Source: Methanoregula sp.
Lineage (GTDB): Archaea > Halobacteriota > Methanomicrobia > Methanomicrobiales > Methanospirillaceae
Length of the DNA: 43,451 nucleotides
NCBI GenBank assembly: GCA_030651815.1
Contig: JAUSBW010000074.1
Location: forward strand, 1-43,451
Direction of reading: 5' to 3'
Shown here: one piece after another, positions 1-6,761 of the stretch
Layout: every line of letters starts with the position of its first letter
Numbering within the stretch: position 1 is the stretch's first letter
Translations under genes and position numbers: made by a program
The notes under the pieces: model-generated
The model's input: only the letters and a program-made list of their open reading frames with translations
Told to the model about the DNA's origin: nothing
Database searches by the model: none

Positions 1-1
1 G

Positions 2-103
2 AAAAAGAGCATTCTCTGTAGGGTGGGGCACACCCGAATCTACGCTCATGGAAACCAGATCCTCTGTTCCAGTCAATGTACTGGGATACGTTCAGGTCGA
101 TGA
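2..103 (+). CDS. tnpB: C-terminal end of an IS200/IS605-family TnpB (5' truncated by window edge)
   Basis: The frame from base 2 reads in with no start and ends at TGA 101-103. Its last residues include RVGHTRIYAHGN, which resembles the variable tail that follows the zinc ribbon and RuvC-III region of TnpB (IS605 OrfB) proteins. The strongest support is the context: a near-perfect GC-rich hairpin of the type found at the right end of these elements lies 8 bases past the stop. TnpB is an RNA-guided nuclease, and its guide (omega RNA) normally overlaps the 3' end of the gene and this right end. Catalytic residues lie outside the window, so activity cannot be judged. The call rests mainly on the hairpin, since the tail is poorly conserved. 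Confidence 0.6.
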   Translation, partial: KKSILCRVGHTRIYAHGNQILCSSQCTGIRSGR

Positions 104-111
104 AGTGAGAA

Positions 112-133
112 TCCCACGACTTTAGTCGTGGGA
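112..133 (+). mobile_element. Right-end subterminal hairpin of an IS200/IS605-type element
   Basis: TCCCACGACT (112-121) and AGTCGTGGGA (124-133) are perfect 10-nt inverted arms around a 2-nt TT loop. This CCCACGACTTTAGTCGTGGG hairpin is a common right-end structure of IS200/IS605 elements, recognised by the Y1 transposase TnpA. It follows a tnpB-like stop codon at 103. The exact cleavage site and the left end cannot be placed from this window. Confidence 0.7.
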
Positions 134-153
134 GATGTCAACAAACGTGCATG

Positions 154-210
154 AAAGTCATGGTGACTTTTACTCCCGTTTTTTTTAAAAATTCTGTTTT
201 CGTTGAAAAC
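154..210. terminator. Back-to-back weak hairpins and T-runs between the transposon end and L40e
   Basis: AAAGTCA (154-160) pairs with TGACTTT (164-170) and is followed on the plus strand by an 8-T run at 179-186. GTTTTC (196-201) pairs with GAAAAC (205-210) and is followed on the minus strand by five T. The transcription units converge here, so a bidirectional terminator is plausible. The stems are short and this is only a suggestion. Confidence 0.35.
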
Positions 211-242
211 CAAAAAAAGAGAAAAAATAGTGAATCTATCAA

Positions 243-389
243 TTACGCTTTTCGCTCTTTGTTCTTGGGGCGCAGGTTCGTGTAACCGCATTTGCGGCAA
301 CTGGTTGCGCGGATCGCATTGCGGGCGTTGCAATGCATACATATCTTTACGTTGAGTAACCGGGCTTCGGCTTCAGGGAATTTTGCCAT
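243..389 (-). CDS. rpl40e: Large ribosomal subunit protein eL40 (L40e)
   Basis: This is a 48-residue zinc-ribbon protein that fits archaeal L40e in length and pattern. It starts [20 protein letters not shown] and carries C17-x2-C20 and C31-x2-C34, the four zinc ligands, followed by a basic KNKERKA tail. It is a structural component of the 50S subunit. It lies 66 bases downstream of the XTP pyrophosphatase gene in the same direction, at the end of a ribosome/transcription gene block, so it is probably part of or close to that operon. The ATG start is at 389. At 147 nt it is easily missed by length-filtered gene finders. Confidence 0.93.
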   Translation of the reverse strand: MAKFPEAEARLLNVKICMHCNARNAIRATSCRKCGYTNLRPKNKERKA

Positions 390-455
390 TGAAATACACT
401 CCTGTATGCCCTTATAACAAAGCTGTAAGACATATTAACCATTTGCGTTATTGGC

Positions 456-1007
456 TTACGGATTGGATTTTTTAAGATACCAGTCACGGAATTCTGCCAG
501 GGCAAGAGCACGGTGCGAGATAACGCTCTTTTCCTCAAGGGACATTTCCGCGAGAGTCTTTCCGTTTATGTCAACAATCGGATCGTAGCCAAACCCGTTA
601 TTCCCTCGCGGAGAGGCAGTGATGCTGCCATGTATTGTTCCGGTGAATACATGAATTACGGATTCATCCGCAAATGCGATAGCAGTGGTGAAGTGTGCAC
701 CCCGGTTTTGTATACCGTCCATAAGTTTGAGGATCCCGGGATTGCCGATCGTGTGCAGGACATATGCAGCGTACGGCCCGGGAAACCCGTTCAGGGCATC
801 TATGGAAAAACCGGTATCGTCGACAATGAGCGGTGTCTGGAGATGGTCATAGGCATACTGCGCCTTACCTCTTGCAATCTCACCCACATCATCAGAGCGG
901 TGCTCAGGTATATCGAGTGATATGTGCGTTACTTCAAGTGCACCGCCAAAAAAAGCAGCAACCTCCACTGCCTTGTTCGCATTACTGGTGACCATCGTCA
1001 GTTTCAC
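456..1007 (-). CDS. rdgB: XTP/dITP diphosphatase (Ham1/RdgB family)
   Basis: The 183-residue protein hydrolyses non-canonical purine nucleoside triphosphates (XTP, dITP, ITP) to monophosphates and so keeps them out of nucleic acids. Family motifs are in order: nucleotide-binding TSNANK (7-12), the catalytic and metal-binding DDTG (63-66), GFGYDP (138-143) and SHRALA (164-169). Full length for the archaeal family. The start is GTG at 1007, sharing GTGA with the stop of the upstream Kae1-Bud32 gene (4-nt overlap), which indicates translational coupling. This placement behind Kae1-Bud32 fits a shared theme of information-processing quality control. Confidence 0.94.
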   Translation of the reverse strand: MKLTMVTSNANKAVEVAAFFGGALEVTHISLDIPEHRSDDVGEIARGKAQYAYDHLQTPLIVDDTGFSIDALNGFPGPYAAYVLHTIGNPGILKLMDGIQNRGAHFTTAIAFADESVIHVFTGTIHGSITASPRGNNGFGYDPIVDINGKTLAEMSLEEKSVISHRALALAEFRDWYLKKSNP

Positions 1008-2587
1008 AGGTATCTTCCCCTCAGTTCAATCTCATGTTCGCGATGGATGACATCAGCAGCACCTTCAAAAGTTTCTGTATATCCTGCTATGAATGCTGCC
1101 TTGAGTACATCGGCATGGTCTGGTGCTGTGCTTTCCAGTGTCTGGAACAGCACATGAATATCCACACCTCTTTGTTCGATCTCGGTAGTTGCTTGTGCAA
1201 GCCCGAAATCGATTAGTACGCATTTCCCATCGCTTTTTCGCAGGATCAGGTTACTTGTCGTGAGATCCCCATGCATAATGCCCGCCTTGTGAAGATTCCC
1301 GATCATCCTGCCCGCTTCCAGAACATGGGGCTCATTCAACGCATGGGTGAGCAGTGTTCCCTGCACTTCCTCCATCACAATAGTATCAGGAGTGATGTCA
1401 CTCATGATCGGTGTGGGCACGCCACCCTTACGGGCTGTGTGGATAAGCCGTGCTTCTGCCCTCGTCCGTTCTGCGATCAGACGCTTGTCCAGGGAAGGGA
1501 CACGGTAACGTTTCGAGACCCTTTGCTTCTTTGCATAACCGTTATGGAACGTGATGATGGCTTCAGCCCCCTGCTTTGGTGTTCCGTCAACAGCAGGCAG
1601 TTTTTCCTTCGAACCGGTGATATCATGCTTCCATGTCACCGCAACCTCATCAGAGCGGAAGGAGGGGTTGATCTGGGACGCTTCGATGGGGAGTGACAAT
1701 CCGCTCTCCAGCATCAGTTTACCGGTATAAGCGATCATCGCGCCGTTGTCCCCGAGGTATTTCTGCTCGGGAACAAAGAACTGCGCACCGCGATCTTCAC
1801 ACATTGTCCGGAGCATTTCCTGCAGGCGCTTGTTTGCGCCCACTCCCCCGACAAGCAGCACTTCATTTTTCCCGGCAAGTGACAGTGCCCGTTCGGTGAC
1901 TTCCACGCACATTGCAAACGCGGTCTCCTGCAGGCTGTAACAGACATCCGGCATAGGTGCCTTACTGTCCTTTGCTGCAGAAACAAGACCGGAGAAGGCA
2001 AGATCCATTCCCTTCACGGTATACGGGAGTTCGATGTACTGCCCATGTTTTCCCTGTGCTTCTATGATAGGGCCTCCGGGATGCGGGAGCATTTTTGAGC
2101 GGGCAAATTTATCCAGGGCATTACCAATCCCGATGTCGAGCGTCTCTCCAAAGATCCGGTACCGTCCGTTCAGGTACCCGATCACTTGTGTATTTGCCCC
2201 GCTTGCGTACAGCACAATAGGATCGCGGCAGCCTGTAGCAAAACACCCGATCTCTATATGGGCAACGCAGTGATTGACTCCTATTAAGGGAACGTCAAGA
2301 GCAAGTGCCAGTGATCGTGCTGCCGTCGCCACAGTCCGCAGGCAGGGACCGAGTCCCGGCCCTTGGGAAAAAGCAATGCCGGTAATCTTATCAGGCTCAG
2401 TGAGCACAGAACCGATAATCTCTTTCATCACTGAGGCGTGATGCCGGGCTGCTTCCCTTGGGTGTATACCTCCCTGTGCCGGGCTATAGGGTCGTGAAAC
2501 CAGCGCGATGAGATCGCGATCAAAAAGAGCGGCACTGAGGTTCCAGGCTGTGCCCTCAATACCGAGTATCTGCCCAAAAACAGGCAT
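1004..2587 (-). CDS. kae1-bud32: Kae1-Bud32 fusion, tRNA N6-threonylcarbamoyladenosine synthase/kinase of KEOPS
   Basis: This 527-residue two-domain protein makes up the core of the archaeal KEOPS complex, which installs t6A at position 37 of ANN-decoding tRNAs. The N-terminal Kae1 domain (about 1-325) has the metal-binding HCVAH (106-110), the glycine-rich ASGANTQ (128-134) and the distal aspartate in GDNGAM (279-284). A linker leads to the C-terminal Bud32 atypical kinase (about 340-527), which has HGDLTTSN (439-446) and IDFG (459-462). The fused form is widespread in Euryarchaeota. The gene starts 5 bases after S27ae ends and overlaps rdgB by 4 nt, so it lies in a ribosomal protein operon. 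The other KEOPS subunits (Cgi121, Pcc1) are not in the window. Confidence 0.96.
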   Translation of the reverse strand: MPVFGQILGIEGTAWNLSAALFDRDLIALVSRPYSPAQGGIHPREAARHHASVMKEIIGSVLTEPDKITGIAFSQGPGLGPCLRTVATAARSLALALDVPLIGVNHCVAHIEIGCFATGCRDPIVLYASGANTQVIGYLNGRYRIFGETLDIGIGNALDKFARSKMLPHPGGPIIEAQGKHGQYIELPYTVKGMDLAFSGLVSAAKDSKAPMPDVCYSLQETAFAMCVEVTERALSLAGKNEVLLVGGVGANKRLQEMLRTMCEDRGAQFFVPEQKYLGDNGAMIAYTGKLMLESGLSLPIEASQINPSFRSDEVAVTWKHDITGSKEKLPAVDGTPKQGAEAIITFHNGYAKKQRVSKRYRVPSLDKRLIAERTRAEARLIHTARKGGVPTPIMSDITPDTIVMEEVQGTLLTHALNEPHVLEAGRMIGNLHKAGIMHGDLTTSNLILRKSDGKCVLIDFGLAQATTEIEQRGVDIHVLFQTLESTAPDHADVLKAAFIAGYTETFEGAADVIHREHEIELRGRYL

Positions 2588-2592
2588 TGGAT

Positions 2593-2778
2593 CTATTTTC
2601 TGAATTCAGTGTATCCGCACTTGCCGCAGGTAAGGCGATCCTTGTGGTCCGCCATCATGATACCGGGTCCGCAGCGCGGGCAGTATTTCTTTGCGGTGGT
2701 GATCTTTTCGCCTTCAACCTTGAAGTGCGCACCCCTCTGGGGTCCTTTGGCTTTTGCTCCTTTCTTAGGTGCTGCCAT
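2593..2778 (-). CDS. rps27ae: Small ribosomal subunit protein eS31 (S27ae)
   Basis: The 61-residue protein has a lysine-rich N-terminus and one zinc ribbon, with ligands C33-x2-C36 and C51-x2-C54 (YCPRC and CGKCGY). Length and pattern match archaeal S27ae, the homologue of the ribosomal part of eukaryotic ubiquitin-S27a. It is separated from S24e upstream by 2 nt and from Kae1-Bud32 downstream by 5 nt, which is the gene order seen in many euryarchaea. ATG start at 2778. Confidence 0.95.
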   Translation of the reverse strand: MAAPKKGAKAKGPQRGAHFKVEGEKITTAKKYCPRCGPGIMMADHKDRLTCGKCGYTEFRK

Positions 2779-2780
2779 TG

Positions 2781-3074
2781 TTATGCCTCTTCCTTGGGCT
2801 TTGGCATACCGCGCGCTGCAAGGTGCGGCCGCTCGGTCTTGTTCCTGACCTCTTCGGTCTCGTAGATGCGGGCTGAACCGCTGATTTCAGTTTTACCGAA
2901 GCTGCTGTGCAGCGTGTCAAGGGTGATCTGGTGCTCCTTTATATTGAGCAGTGCGCAGAGTTTGCCGATGATCTGCATGCGGGATGGCGTCGCTCCATCA
3001 TATTTGAGGGTAAACTGAACCTCTCTTCTGGATAAAAGCTCATTTCTTTTATCATTGGTGATCTCAAAGTCCAT
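2781..3074 (-). CDS. rps24e: Small ribosomal subunit protein eS24 (S24e)
   Basis: A 97-residue protein beginning [19 protein letters not shown], the typical start of archaeal S24e, with the conserved [12 protein letters not shown] segment near residue 64-75. It is a 30S component. It begins a tight cluster S24e > S27ae > Kae1-Bud32 > XTP pyrophosphatase. The 125-nt gap in front of it, with a TATA-like box around 3101-3111, suggests its own promoter in addition to read-through from the dephospho-CoA kinase gene. ATG start at 3074. Confidence 0.94.
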   Translation of the reverse strand: MDFEITNDKRNELLSRREVQFTLKYDGATPSRMQIIGKLCALLNIKEHQITLDTLHSSFGKTEISGSARIYETEEVRNKTERPHLAARGMPKPKEEA

Positions 3075-3100
3075 CGATATCCTGTAATTATTGGAAAGCG

Positions 3101-3111
3101 GTTTATTTAAA
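3101..3111 (-). promoter_or_regulatory. TATA-like promoter element for the S24e operon
   Basis: On the minus strand the sequence reads TTTAAATAAAC, about 27-37 bases upstream of the S24e ATG at 3074. That spacing would give a transcript with no leader or only a few bases of leader, as is common in archaea. It lies in a 125-nt gap that otherwise holds nothing recognisable. Identified by eye only. Confidence 0.45.
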
Positions 3112-3199
3112 CTATGACCTTATCCGGAGAAACAAAAATCATCCGGTACAAACGATATCTGGAAAAGAAAAGTGCTCGTGTTGCGGTTAAAATGAGAAT

Positions 3200-3691
3200 T
3201 TATGCATCTGTGCGGATAAAATGGTTAAGTAAATGCTGTGCAGTCTGCTGTGCTTCACGATTCACAGTGCGCATAACAACACCCTTGTGCGGCTGACCAT
3301 AGAGTACAATTGCCCCCAACGGAGCTGCGAGAATAAGCGGGATAACCGCGAGATCTTCTTCCCCATCCACATTGATTGTTACCGGTGGATGCAAAACCGC
3401 GTAAGTGAGCGCGTGTATCAACTCATCGGTGATGGTACCGGCAGGGTTTTTAACGTTGATACACTCGCCCCGAAGTGCCGGCATCTGGTTGCAGGGGGAT
3501 CTCATGGTATGCCCATCGATCACCGCAATCGCGGGGGTGATCCCGTTCCTCTGAAGGTTATGGGTGACAATATCTCCCACTGCGTATACTGTACTGCTGG
3601 AGATGAGTTGGATGATCTCCTCAATACTCTGGTGTAATTCCCCAAATGGTTCCTTGAAGAGCTTCCTGTGCTCTTTAGGAAGGGTGAGCAT
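3200..3691 (-). CDS. GTP-dependent dephospho-CoA kinase (DUF359 family)
   Basis: The 163-residue protein matches the archaeal DUF359 family, shown to be the GTP-dependent kinase for the last step of coenzyme A synthesis. Visible family features are YAVGDIVTHNL near 37-47, AVIDGHTMR near 55-63 and KNPAGTITDEL near 80-90, with an acidic VDGEEDLAVIP segment further on. It is not related to bacterial CoaE. The ATG at 3691 shares its A with the TGA of spt4 (TGATG), so I prefer it to the TTG three bases upstream. Its place between Spt4 and S24e is a conserved archaeal arrangement that links CoA supply to the expression machinery only by synteny. Confidence 0.9.
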   Translation of the reverse strand: MLTLPKEHRKLFKEPFGELHQSIEEIIQLISSSTVYAVGDIVTHNLQRNGITPAIAVIDGHTMRSPCNQMPALRGECINVKNPAGTITDELIHALTYAVLHPPVTINVDGEEDLAVIPLILAAPLGAIVLYGQPHKGVVMRTVNREAQQTAQHLLNHFIRTDA

Positions 3692-3897
3692 CAACGAACC
3701 TTCAGTGCGTAGCGGCCCGGAAGTTTGATGCCCATCCTTTTTGCCACTTCGGAATTTTCCGGATCAATGATGACGAGGTAACCAGACCAGTCCTCGCTTA
3801 AGTTGGTAGTACCGCAGATGACACAGTTCTCACCGTCAACTACACGGTGACAGTCGCGGCAGACCTTTCCCTGCTTCTTCCTATTCGCCGGAGGCAT
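3691..3897 (-). CDS. spt4: Transcription elongation factor Spt4 (RNA polymerase subunit E'')
   Basis: A small zinc-binding protein (68 residues from MPPANRKKQG) that pairs with Spt5/NusG to make RNA polymerase processive. Its zinc ligands are C13-x2-C16 and C25-x2-C28 (CRDC, CVIC), and it has the family's DWSGY motif near 36-40. A longer reading from a start at 3948 adds 17 residues (QQKNVHPRDQ...) that lie wholly within the rpoE frame and look unrelated. I choose the ATG at 3897, which still overlaps rpoE by 17 nt. The downstream kinase start overlaps its stop. The pairing with RpoE' is the usual archaeal order. Confidence 0.92.
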   Translation of the reverse strand: MPPANRKKQGKVCRDCHRVVDGENCVICGTTNLSEDWSGYLVIIDPENSEVAKRMGIKLPGRYALKVR

Positions 3898-4522
3898 GCC
3901 CCTTCCTCTTGCCCTTTGATCTCTCGGGTGCACGTTCTTTTGCTGCACCTTCCGGGTTGTTGGCCCTCTCTTTTTCCTTGTTCATCTCTTCTTCGAGCCA
4001 GAGTGCGGTGCCAAGGCCAGTCTGCCGCATGGTCAGACCGATCTTGCTGTCACGCGGTTCCCGCTCGTTTAAGGAGAGTGTCACCACGCGGACGCGGACG
4101 ACGTCGCCCACACCAATAAATCTCTTTGACTCCTGGCAGATGAGCCGGGCGTTCTTCTCATCGTAGTTGATATACTCGTCTGAAATCTGGCTCACGTGAA
4201 GCATCGCATCGATGGGGCCGAGGCTCACAAATGCGCCGAAGCTTGTGGTTTCGACAACCAGTCCTTCGATGACTTCTTGTAATCCCAGCCTGAGTACCAT
4301 TGCCTCAAACTTCACATCGTAATAGACACCGCCGTCACCGGCTACGAGTTCTCCCTCTCCTACATCCTGTACTTTTGTTACGCAGATGAAGATCCCGATC
4401 TCTTTATCTATGCTGCCTTCCAGCTGCTCCTGCAGAACCTCAAGGATCACTTTTTCGAGTTTCTCGCCCAGCCTCTGGGGGGGCACCCGCACCTTATCCT
4501 CAAGCATCAATTTGTGATACAT
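3881..4522 (-). CDS. rpoE: DNA-directed RNA polymerase subunit E' (Rpo7)
   Basis: The 213-residue protein is the archaeal homologue of eukaryotic Rpb7. With subunit F it forms the stalk of RNA polymerase that helps open the promoter and binds the emerging RNA. The N-terminal half (about 1-80, starting MYHKLMLEDKVRVPPQRLG) is the RNP-like tip domain. An S1/OB RNA-binding fold follows (about 82-165), with GLVVETTSFGAFVSLGPIDAM fitting the S1 pattern. A charged tail rich in Lys/Glu/Arg (about 178-213) is longer than in some relatives. It lies 3 bases after the PIN-domain gene and overlaps spt4. Confidence 0.95.
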   Translation of the reverse strand: MYHKLMLEDKVRVPPQRLGEKLEKVILEVLQEQLEGSIDKEIGIFICVTKVQDVGEGELVAGDGGVYYDVKFEAMVLRLGLQEVIEGLVVETTSFGAFVSLGPIDAMLHVSQISDEYINYDEKNARLICQESKRFIGVGDVVRVRVVTLSLNEREPRDSKIGLTMRQTGLGTALWLEEEMNKEKERANNPEGAAKERAPERSKGKRKGHASGE

Positions 4523-4525
4523 TTT

Positions 4526-4909
4526 TTACCTCCGTAAAATCTCCAGTTTTTTCTGATTCCTTAATGAAATTACACCGATACCCTGTGCAAACAGCGCGTC
4601 TCTCACGCTCCGGTCATTTGTGACTACCAGACACTTGTTTTGGGCTGCATATTCGACCACCTGTGCATCAACCGATTCTGCTTTCAGATCTGCATTCTGT
4701 GCAATTGTGCATTTTTCGGCAAGCGTAAGGGCGCAGCGTGCAGCTGCACCATCCCGGCCTTTTGCACGGGTAAGTCCGTTTAACTCCTGTAATACTCCGG
4801 GGAGTACAACCGGGTCAAATGCCCCGATGAGCATCCGAAGCTCATCGAAGAGATCGATCTGGAACTGTGCCGGCATCATGAGGGCGTTGGCATCCAGCAG
4901 GACCTTCAC
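4526..4909 (-). CDS. PIN-domain nuclease of the archaeal Fcf1/Utp24-like group (VapC9-type)
   Basis: From the GTG at 4909 the protein has 127 residues and begins [19 protein letters not shown], a textbook PIN opening with the first catalytic Asp at 6. Further acidic residues occur around QELNGLTR and in TNDRSVRDAL. GTG overlaps the TGA of aIF2-gamma (GTGA), which makes it a better start than the upstream Met at 4993, whose 28 extra residues lie inside the aIF2-gamma frame. PIN proteins at this locus are conserved in euryarchaea between aIF2-gamma and rpoE. No antitoxin is present, which argues for a housekeeping RNA-processing role, perhaps in pre-rRNA, rather than a toxin. That role is inferred. 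Confidence 0.82.
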   Translation of the reverse strand: MKVLLDANALMMPAQFQIDLFDELRMLIGAFDPVVLPGVLQELNGLTRAKGRDGAAARCALTLAEKCTIAQNADLKAESVDAQVVEYAAQNKCLVVTNDRSVRDALFAQGIGVISLRNQKKLEILRR

Positions 4910-6141
4910 TCGCCCAGCACACCCATCCCGATTAACCGCCAGCGTGCTCCCACCTGCCGGCTGATAGCGATCCTCGAACCGATTTCTGCACATACGGGTC
5001 GCTTCAGCGCAATCTCAACGTGATCTTTCTTTGTATTGCTCACAACCCCTACGGTAACTGCTGTACCGACAGAGAGCATCAAAGGTTCGCTGTGCTTGAG
5101 CGGTTCGATGATAAGCTCGCTTGTAGCTCCTACAACCCGCTCCATCAGGGTTACACTGCACCGGATCTTTTCCCAGACCGGGGGAAGTTTACCCTCGTGT
5201 CCAAGCACCTGGCCGGCAAGCGCATCGCTTTTAGTCAGTGCCGGGTCGAGTTTTGTGCCCACCCCGAGGAGTCCTCCAGGTGTTGCCGCTTCCACATGCT
5301 TGGAACCGGCATTGATGGATGTGATCGTTGTGGTGATGGGAATCCATTTGATCTTATTCTCTACCTGTGTCTGCCTGCCCGGGCGGATCTCGATCTTCTC
5401 ATCTGCGCGGAGGATGCCCCGTATAAGAGACCCCCCGACAACACCGCCTTTCACATCTTTCCAGTTGCAGCCGGGTTTATTGACATCGAATGAACGTGCG
5501 ATCAGCATTAAGGGTTCTGCATCCGGATCCCGAACAGGTTCAGGAATTGTCCCGTCAAGAGCCTGCACGAGTGCCCCCATGTTGATTCCCTTCTGAGATG
5601 ACACAGGTACGATGGGTGCATTTTCTGCTATGGTGCCCTTGACAAAAGCCTTGATCTCTTGGTAGTTATCGATTGCCTCTTTCTGGCTTACCACATCGAT
5701 CTTGCTCTGGACGATCACGATATTCTTAATACCGACAAGTTCCAGTGCCATTAAATGTTCTTTTGTCTGTGGCTGCGGGCATTTTTCGCTTGCAGCAATC
5801 ACAAGCATCGCTCCATCCATAAGTGCAGAACCGGACAACATTGTCGCCATGAGTGTCTCGTGCCCGGGTGCATCCACAAATGATATGGAGCGGAATGGTG
5901 CGCCGGTTCCACCACAGGCCGGGCATTCGGGATGTGTGGAGAAGGCCCCTGCTCCTTCACATTTGTCGCACCGGTAAAATGTCGCGTCAGCATAACCGAG
6001 TCGGATTGAGATACCCCGCTTCACCTCCTCGCTGTGCCGGTCTGTCCATGTACCGGTAAGCGCATTGACGAGCGTGGTTTTGCCATGGTCGACATGACCC
6101 ACAACTCCTATATTGACACTGGGAACTGTCACATCTAGCAA
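4906..6141 (-). CDS. eif2g: Translation initiation factor aIF2 subunit gamma
   Basis: The 411-residue GTPase is the core of the heterotrimeric factor that carries Met-tRNAi to the small ribosomal subunit. It has G1 GHVDHGKT (15-22), G3 DAPGH (90-94), and a G4 that reads SKID where NKID is usual. A zinc knuckle typical of aIF2-gamma is present at C58, C61, C73 and C76. Two beta-barrel domains follow (about 205-411). The start is TTG at 6141, supported by a strong AAGGAGGT ribosome-binding site about 10 bases upstream, with no in-frame ATG close by. It heads the cluster running to the PIN nuclease, RpoE' and Spt4. Confidence 0.95.
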   Translation of the reverse strand: MLDVTVPSVNIGVVGHVDHGKTTLVNALTGTWTDRHSEEVKRGISIRLGYADATFYRCDKCEGAGAFSTHPECPACGGTGAPFRSISFVDAPGHETLMATMLSGSALMDGAMLVIAASEKCPQPQTKEHLMALELVGIKNIVIVQSKIDVVSQKEAIDNYQEIKAFVKGTIAENAPIVPVSSQKGINMGALVQALDGTIPEPVRDPDAEPLMLIARSFDVNKPGCNWKDVKGGVVGGSLIRGILRADEKIEIRPGRQTQVENKIKWIPITTTITSINAGSKHVEAATPGGLLGVGTKLDPALTKSDALAGQVLGHEGKLPPVWEKIRCSVTLMERVVGATSELIIEPLKHSEPLMLSVGTAVTVGVVSNTKKDHVEIALKRPVCAEIGSRIAISRQVGARWRLIGMGVLGE

Positions 6142-6396
6142 ATGAAATCGAACCTCCTTACTCTATATATTATTGTCATACTTATACATAACCAGTCAAA
6201 CCAAACCATCTGGGAAATAAAGCAATTCTCCGATTTTTCACCCGATGTCTGCGCATTGTATGCAGTATTATTTTATCAATTCTTTGTTATGAATGAGGCG
6301 GGGTTATCGAACTGTTACGCACATTTTTGAATGAAAAAATGGTCATTGTTAAAATGGAGTTGCATCAGAAAAACTGACAACGAGTTGAAAGGTGGA
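6142..6396. other. Intergenic region between DUF2098 and aIF2-gamma
   Basis: This 255-nt AT-rich stretch holds the promoter region of aIF2-gamma: TATA-like minus-strand boxes at 6161-6170 and 6181-6190 and the Shine-Dalgarno site at 6151-6158. Its other end (6373-6398) holds one arm of an imperfect inverted repeat that flanks the DUF2098 gene. I see no RNA gene or credible small ORF in the rest. Confidence 0.5.
6151..6158 (-). promoter_or_regulatory. Strong Shine-Dalgarno site for aIF2-gamma
   Basis: The minus strand reads AGGAGGTT here, preceded by TA giving AAGGAGG, about 10 bases before a TTG codon. It decides the TTG start of aIF2-gamma, since the nearest in-frame alternative (GTG three codons in) lies too far from it. 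Confidence 0.65.
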
Positions 6397-6398
6397 TT
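6373..6398 (+). repeat. Left arm of an imperfect inverted repeat flanking DUF2098
   Basis: ACTGACAAC (6373-6381), nine spacer bases and GGTGGATT (6391-6398) recur in reverse complement at 6739-6761 with a six-base spacer. All 17 block positions are identical. The right end of this copy overlaps the last bases of the DUF2098 gene. Confidence 0.6.
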
Positions 6399-6690
6399 AA
6401 CCCCCGCCCTCACAACTCTGGTCGATATTTTTTAATGCCTCTGTCATTTCATTTCCCGCAGCAAATGCACGTTCCCTTTCAATGACTTTTTTTGCATCTT
6501 CACTAATGGAAACCGTGACTTTATCAGAACCGGATGCCGGGATCAGCTGGTCAATACGGTACAGGAGATTTGTACTGTCCAGCTCGGCAAAAATATCCCC
6601 CCGAATGTGTTCGATCCGAAGGATGGTGCCGGTTGTCCCGGTTCTCGGATACCGCACTCTCATGCCTTGGACAACCTCTTCAGATAACAT
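6397..6690 (-). CDS. DUF2098 family protein (methanogen-associated, function unknown)
   Basis: A 97-residue protein whose first half, VRYPRTGTTGTILRIE and then FAELDSTNLLYRIDQL, matches the DUF2098 family found mainly in methanogens. It probably folds as a small SH3-like beta-barrel. The second half is charged and helical (DAKKVIERERAF) and ends in a glycine run. No enzymatic motif is visible, and the biochemical role of the family is not known to me. It stands alone between the deacetylase-like gene and aIF2-gamma, with inverted repeat arms on both sides. ATG start at 6690 with an AT-rich upstream region. Confidence 0.82.
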   Translation of the reverse strand: MLSEEVVQGMRVRYPRTGTTGTILRIEHIRGDIFAELDSTNLLYRIDQLIPASGSDKVTVSISEDAKKVIERERAFAAGNEMTEALKNIDQSCEGGG

Positions 6691-6738
6691 AATTGAAAAT
6701 GAGATCCCTGAATCTATAAATGTGTTTTTATGAGTTTC

Positions 6739-6761
6739 AATCCACCGTTCAGGTTGTCAGT
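6739..6761 (-). repeat. Right arm of the imperfect inverted repeat flanking DUF2098
   Basis: In reverse complement this reads ACTGACAAC, six bases and GGTGGATT, matching the two blocks at 6373-6398. It overlaps the last codons and stop of the deacetylase-like gene, so part of it is coding sequence. Confidence 0.6.

Noticed and set aside
4910-4993. Upstream 28-residue extension of the PIN nuclease
   Set aside because: It lies inside the aIF2-gamma frame, has no PIN similarity, and the GTG at 4909 is coupled to the aIF2-gamma stop.
5020-5596. Two overlapping plus-strand ORFs inside aIF2-gamma
   Set aside because: They lie antisense to a conserved GTPase and read like shadows in neighbouring frames.
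6142-6396. Possible RNA gene or riboswitch before aIF2-gamma
   Set aside because: The stretch is AT-rich with only short pairings and no tRNA-like or known riboswitch pattern that I could fold by eye.
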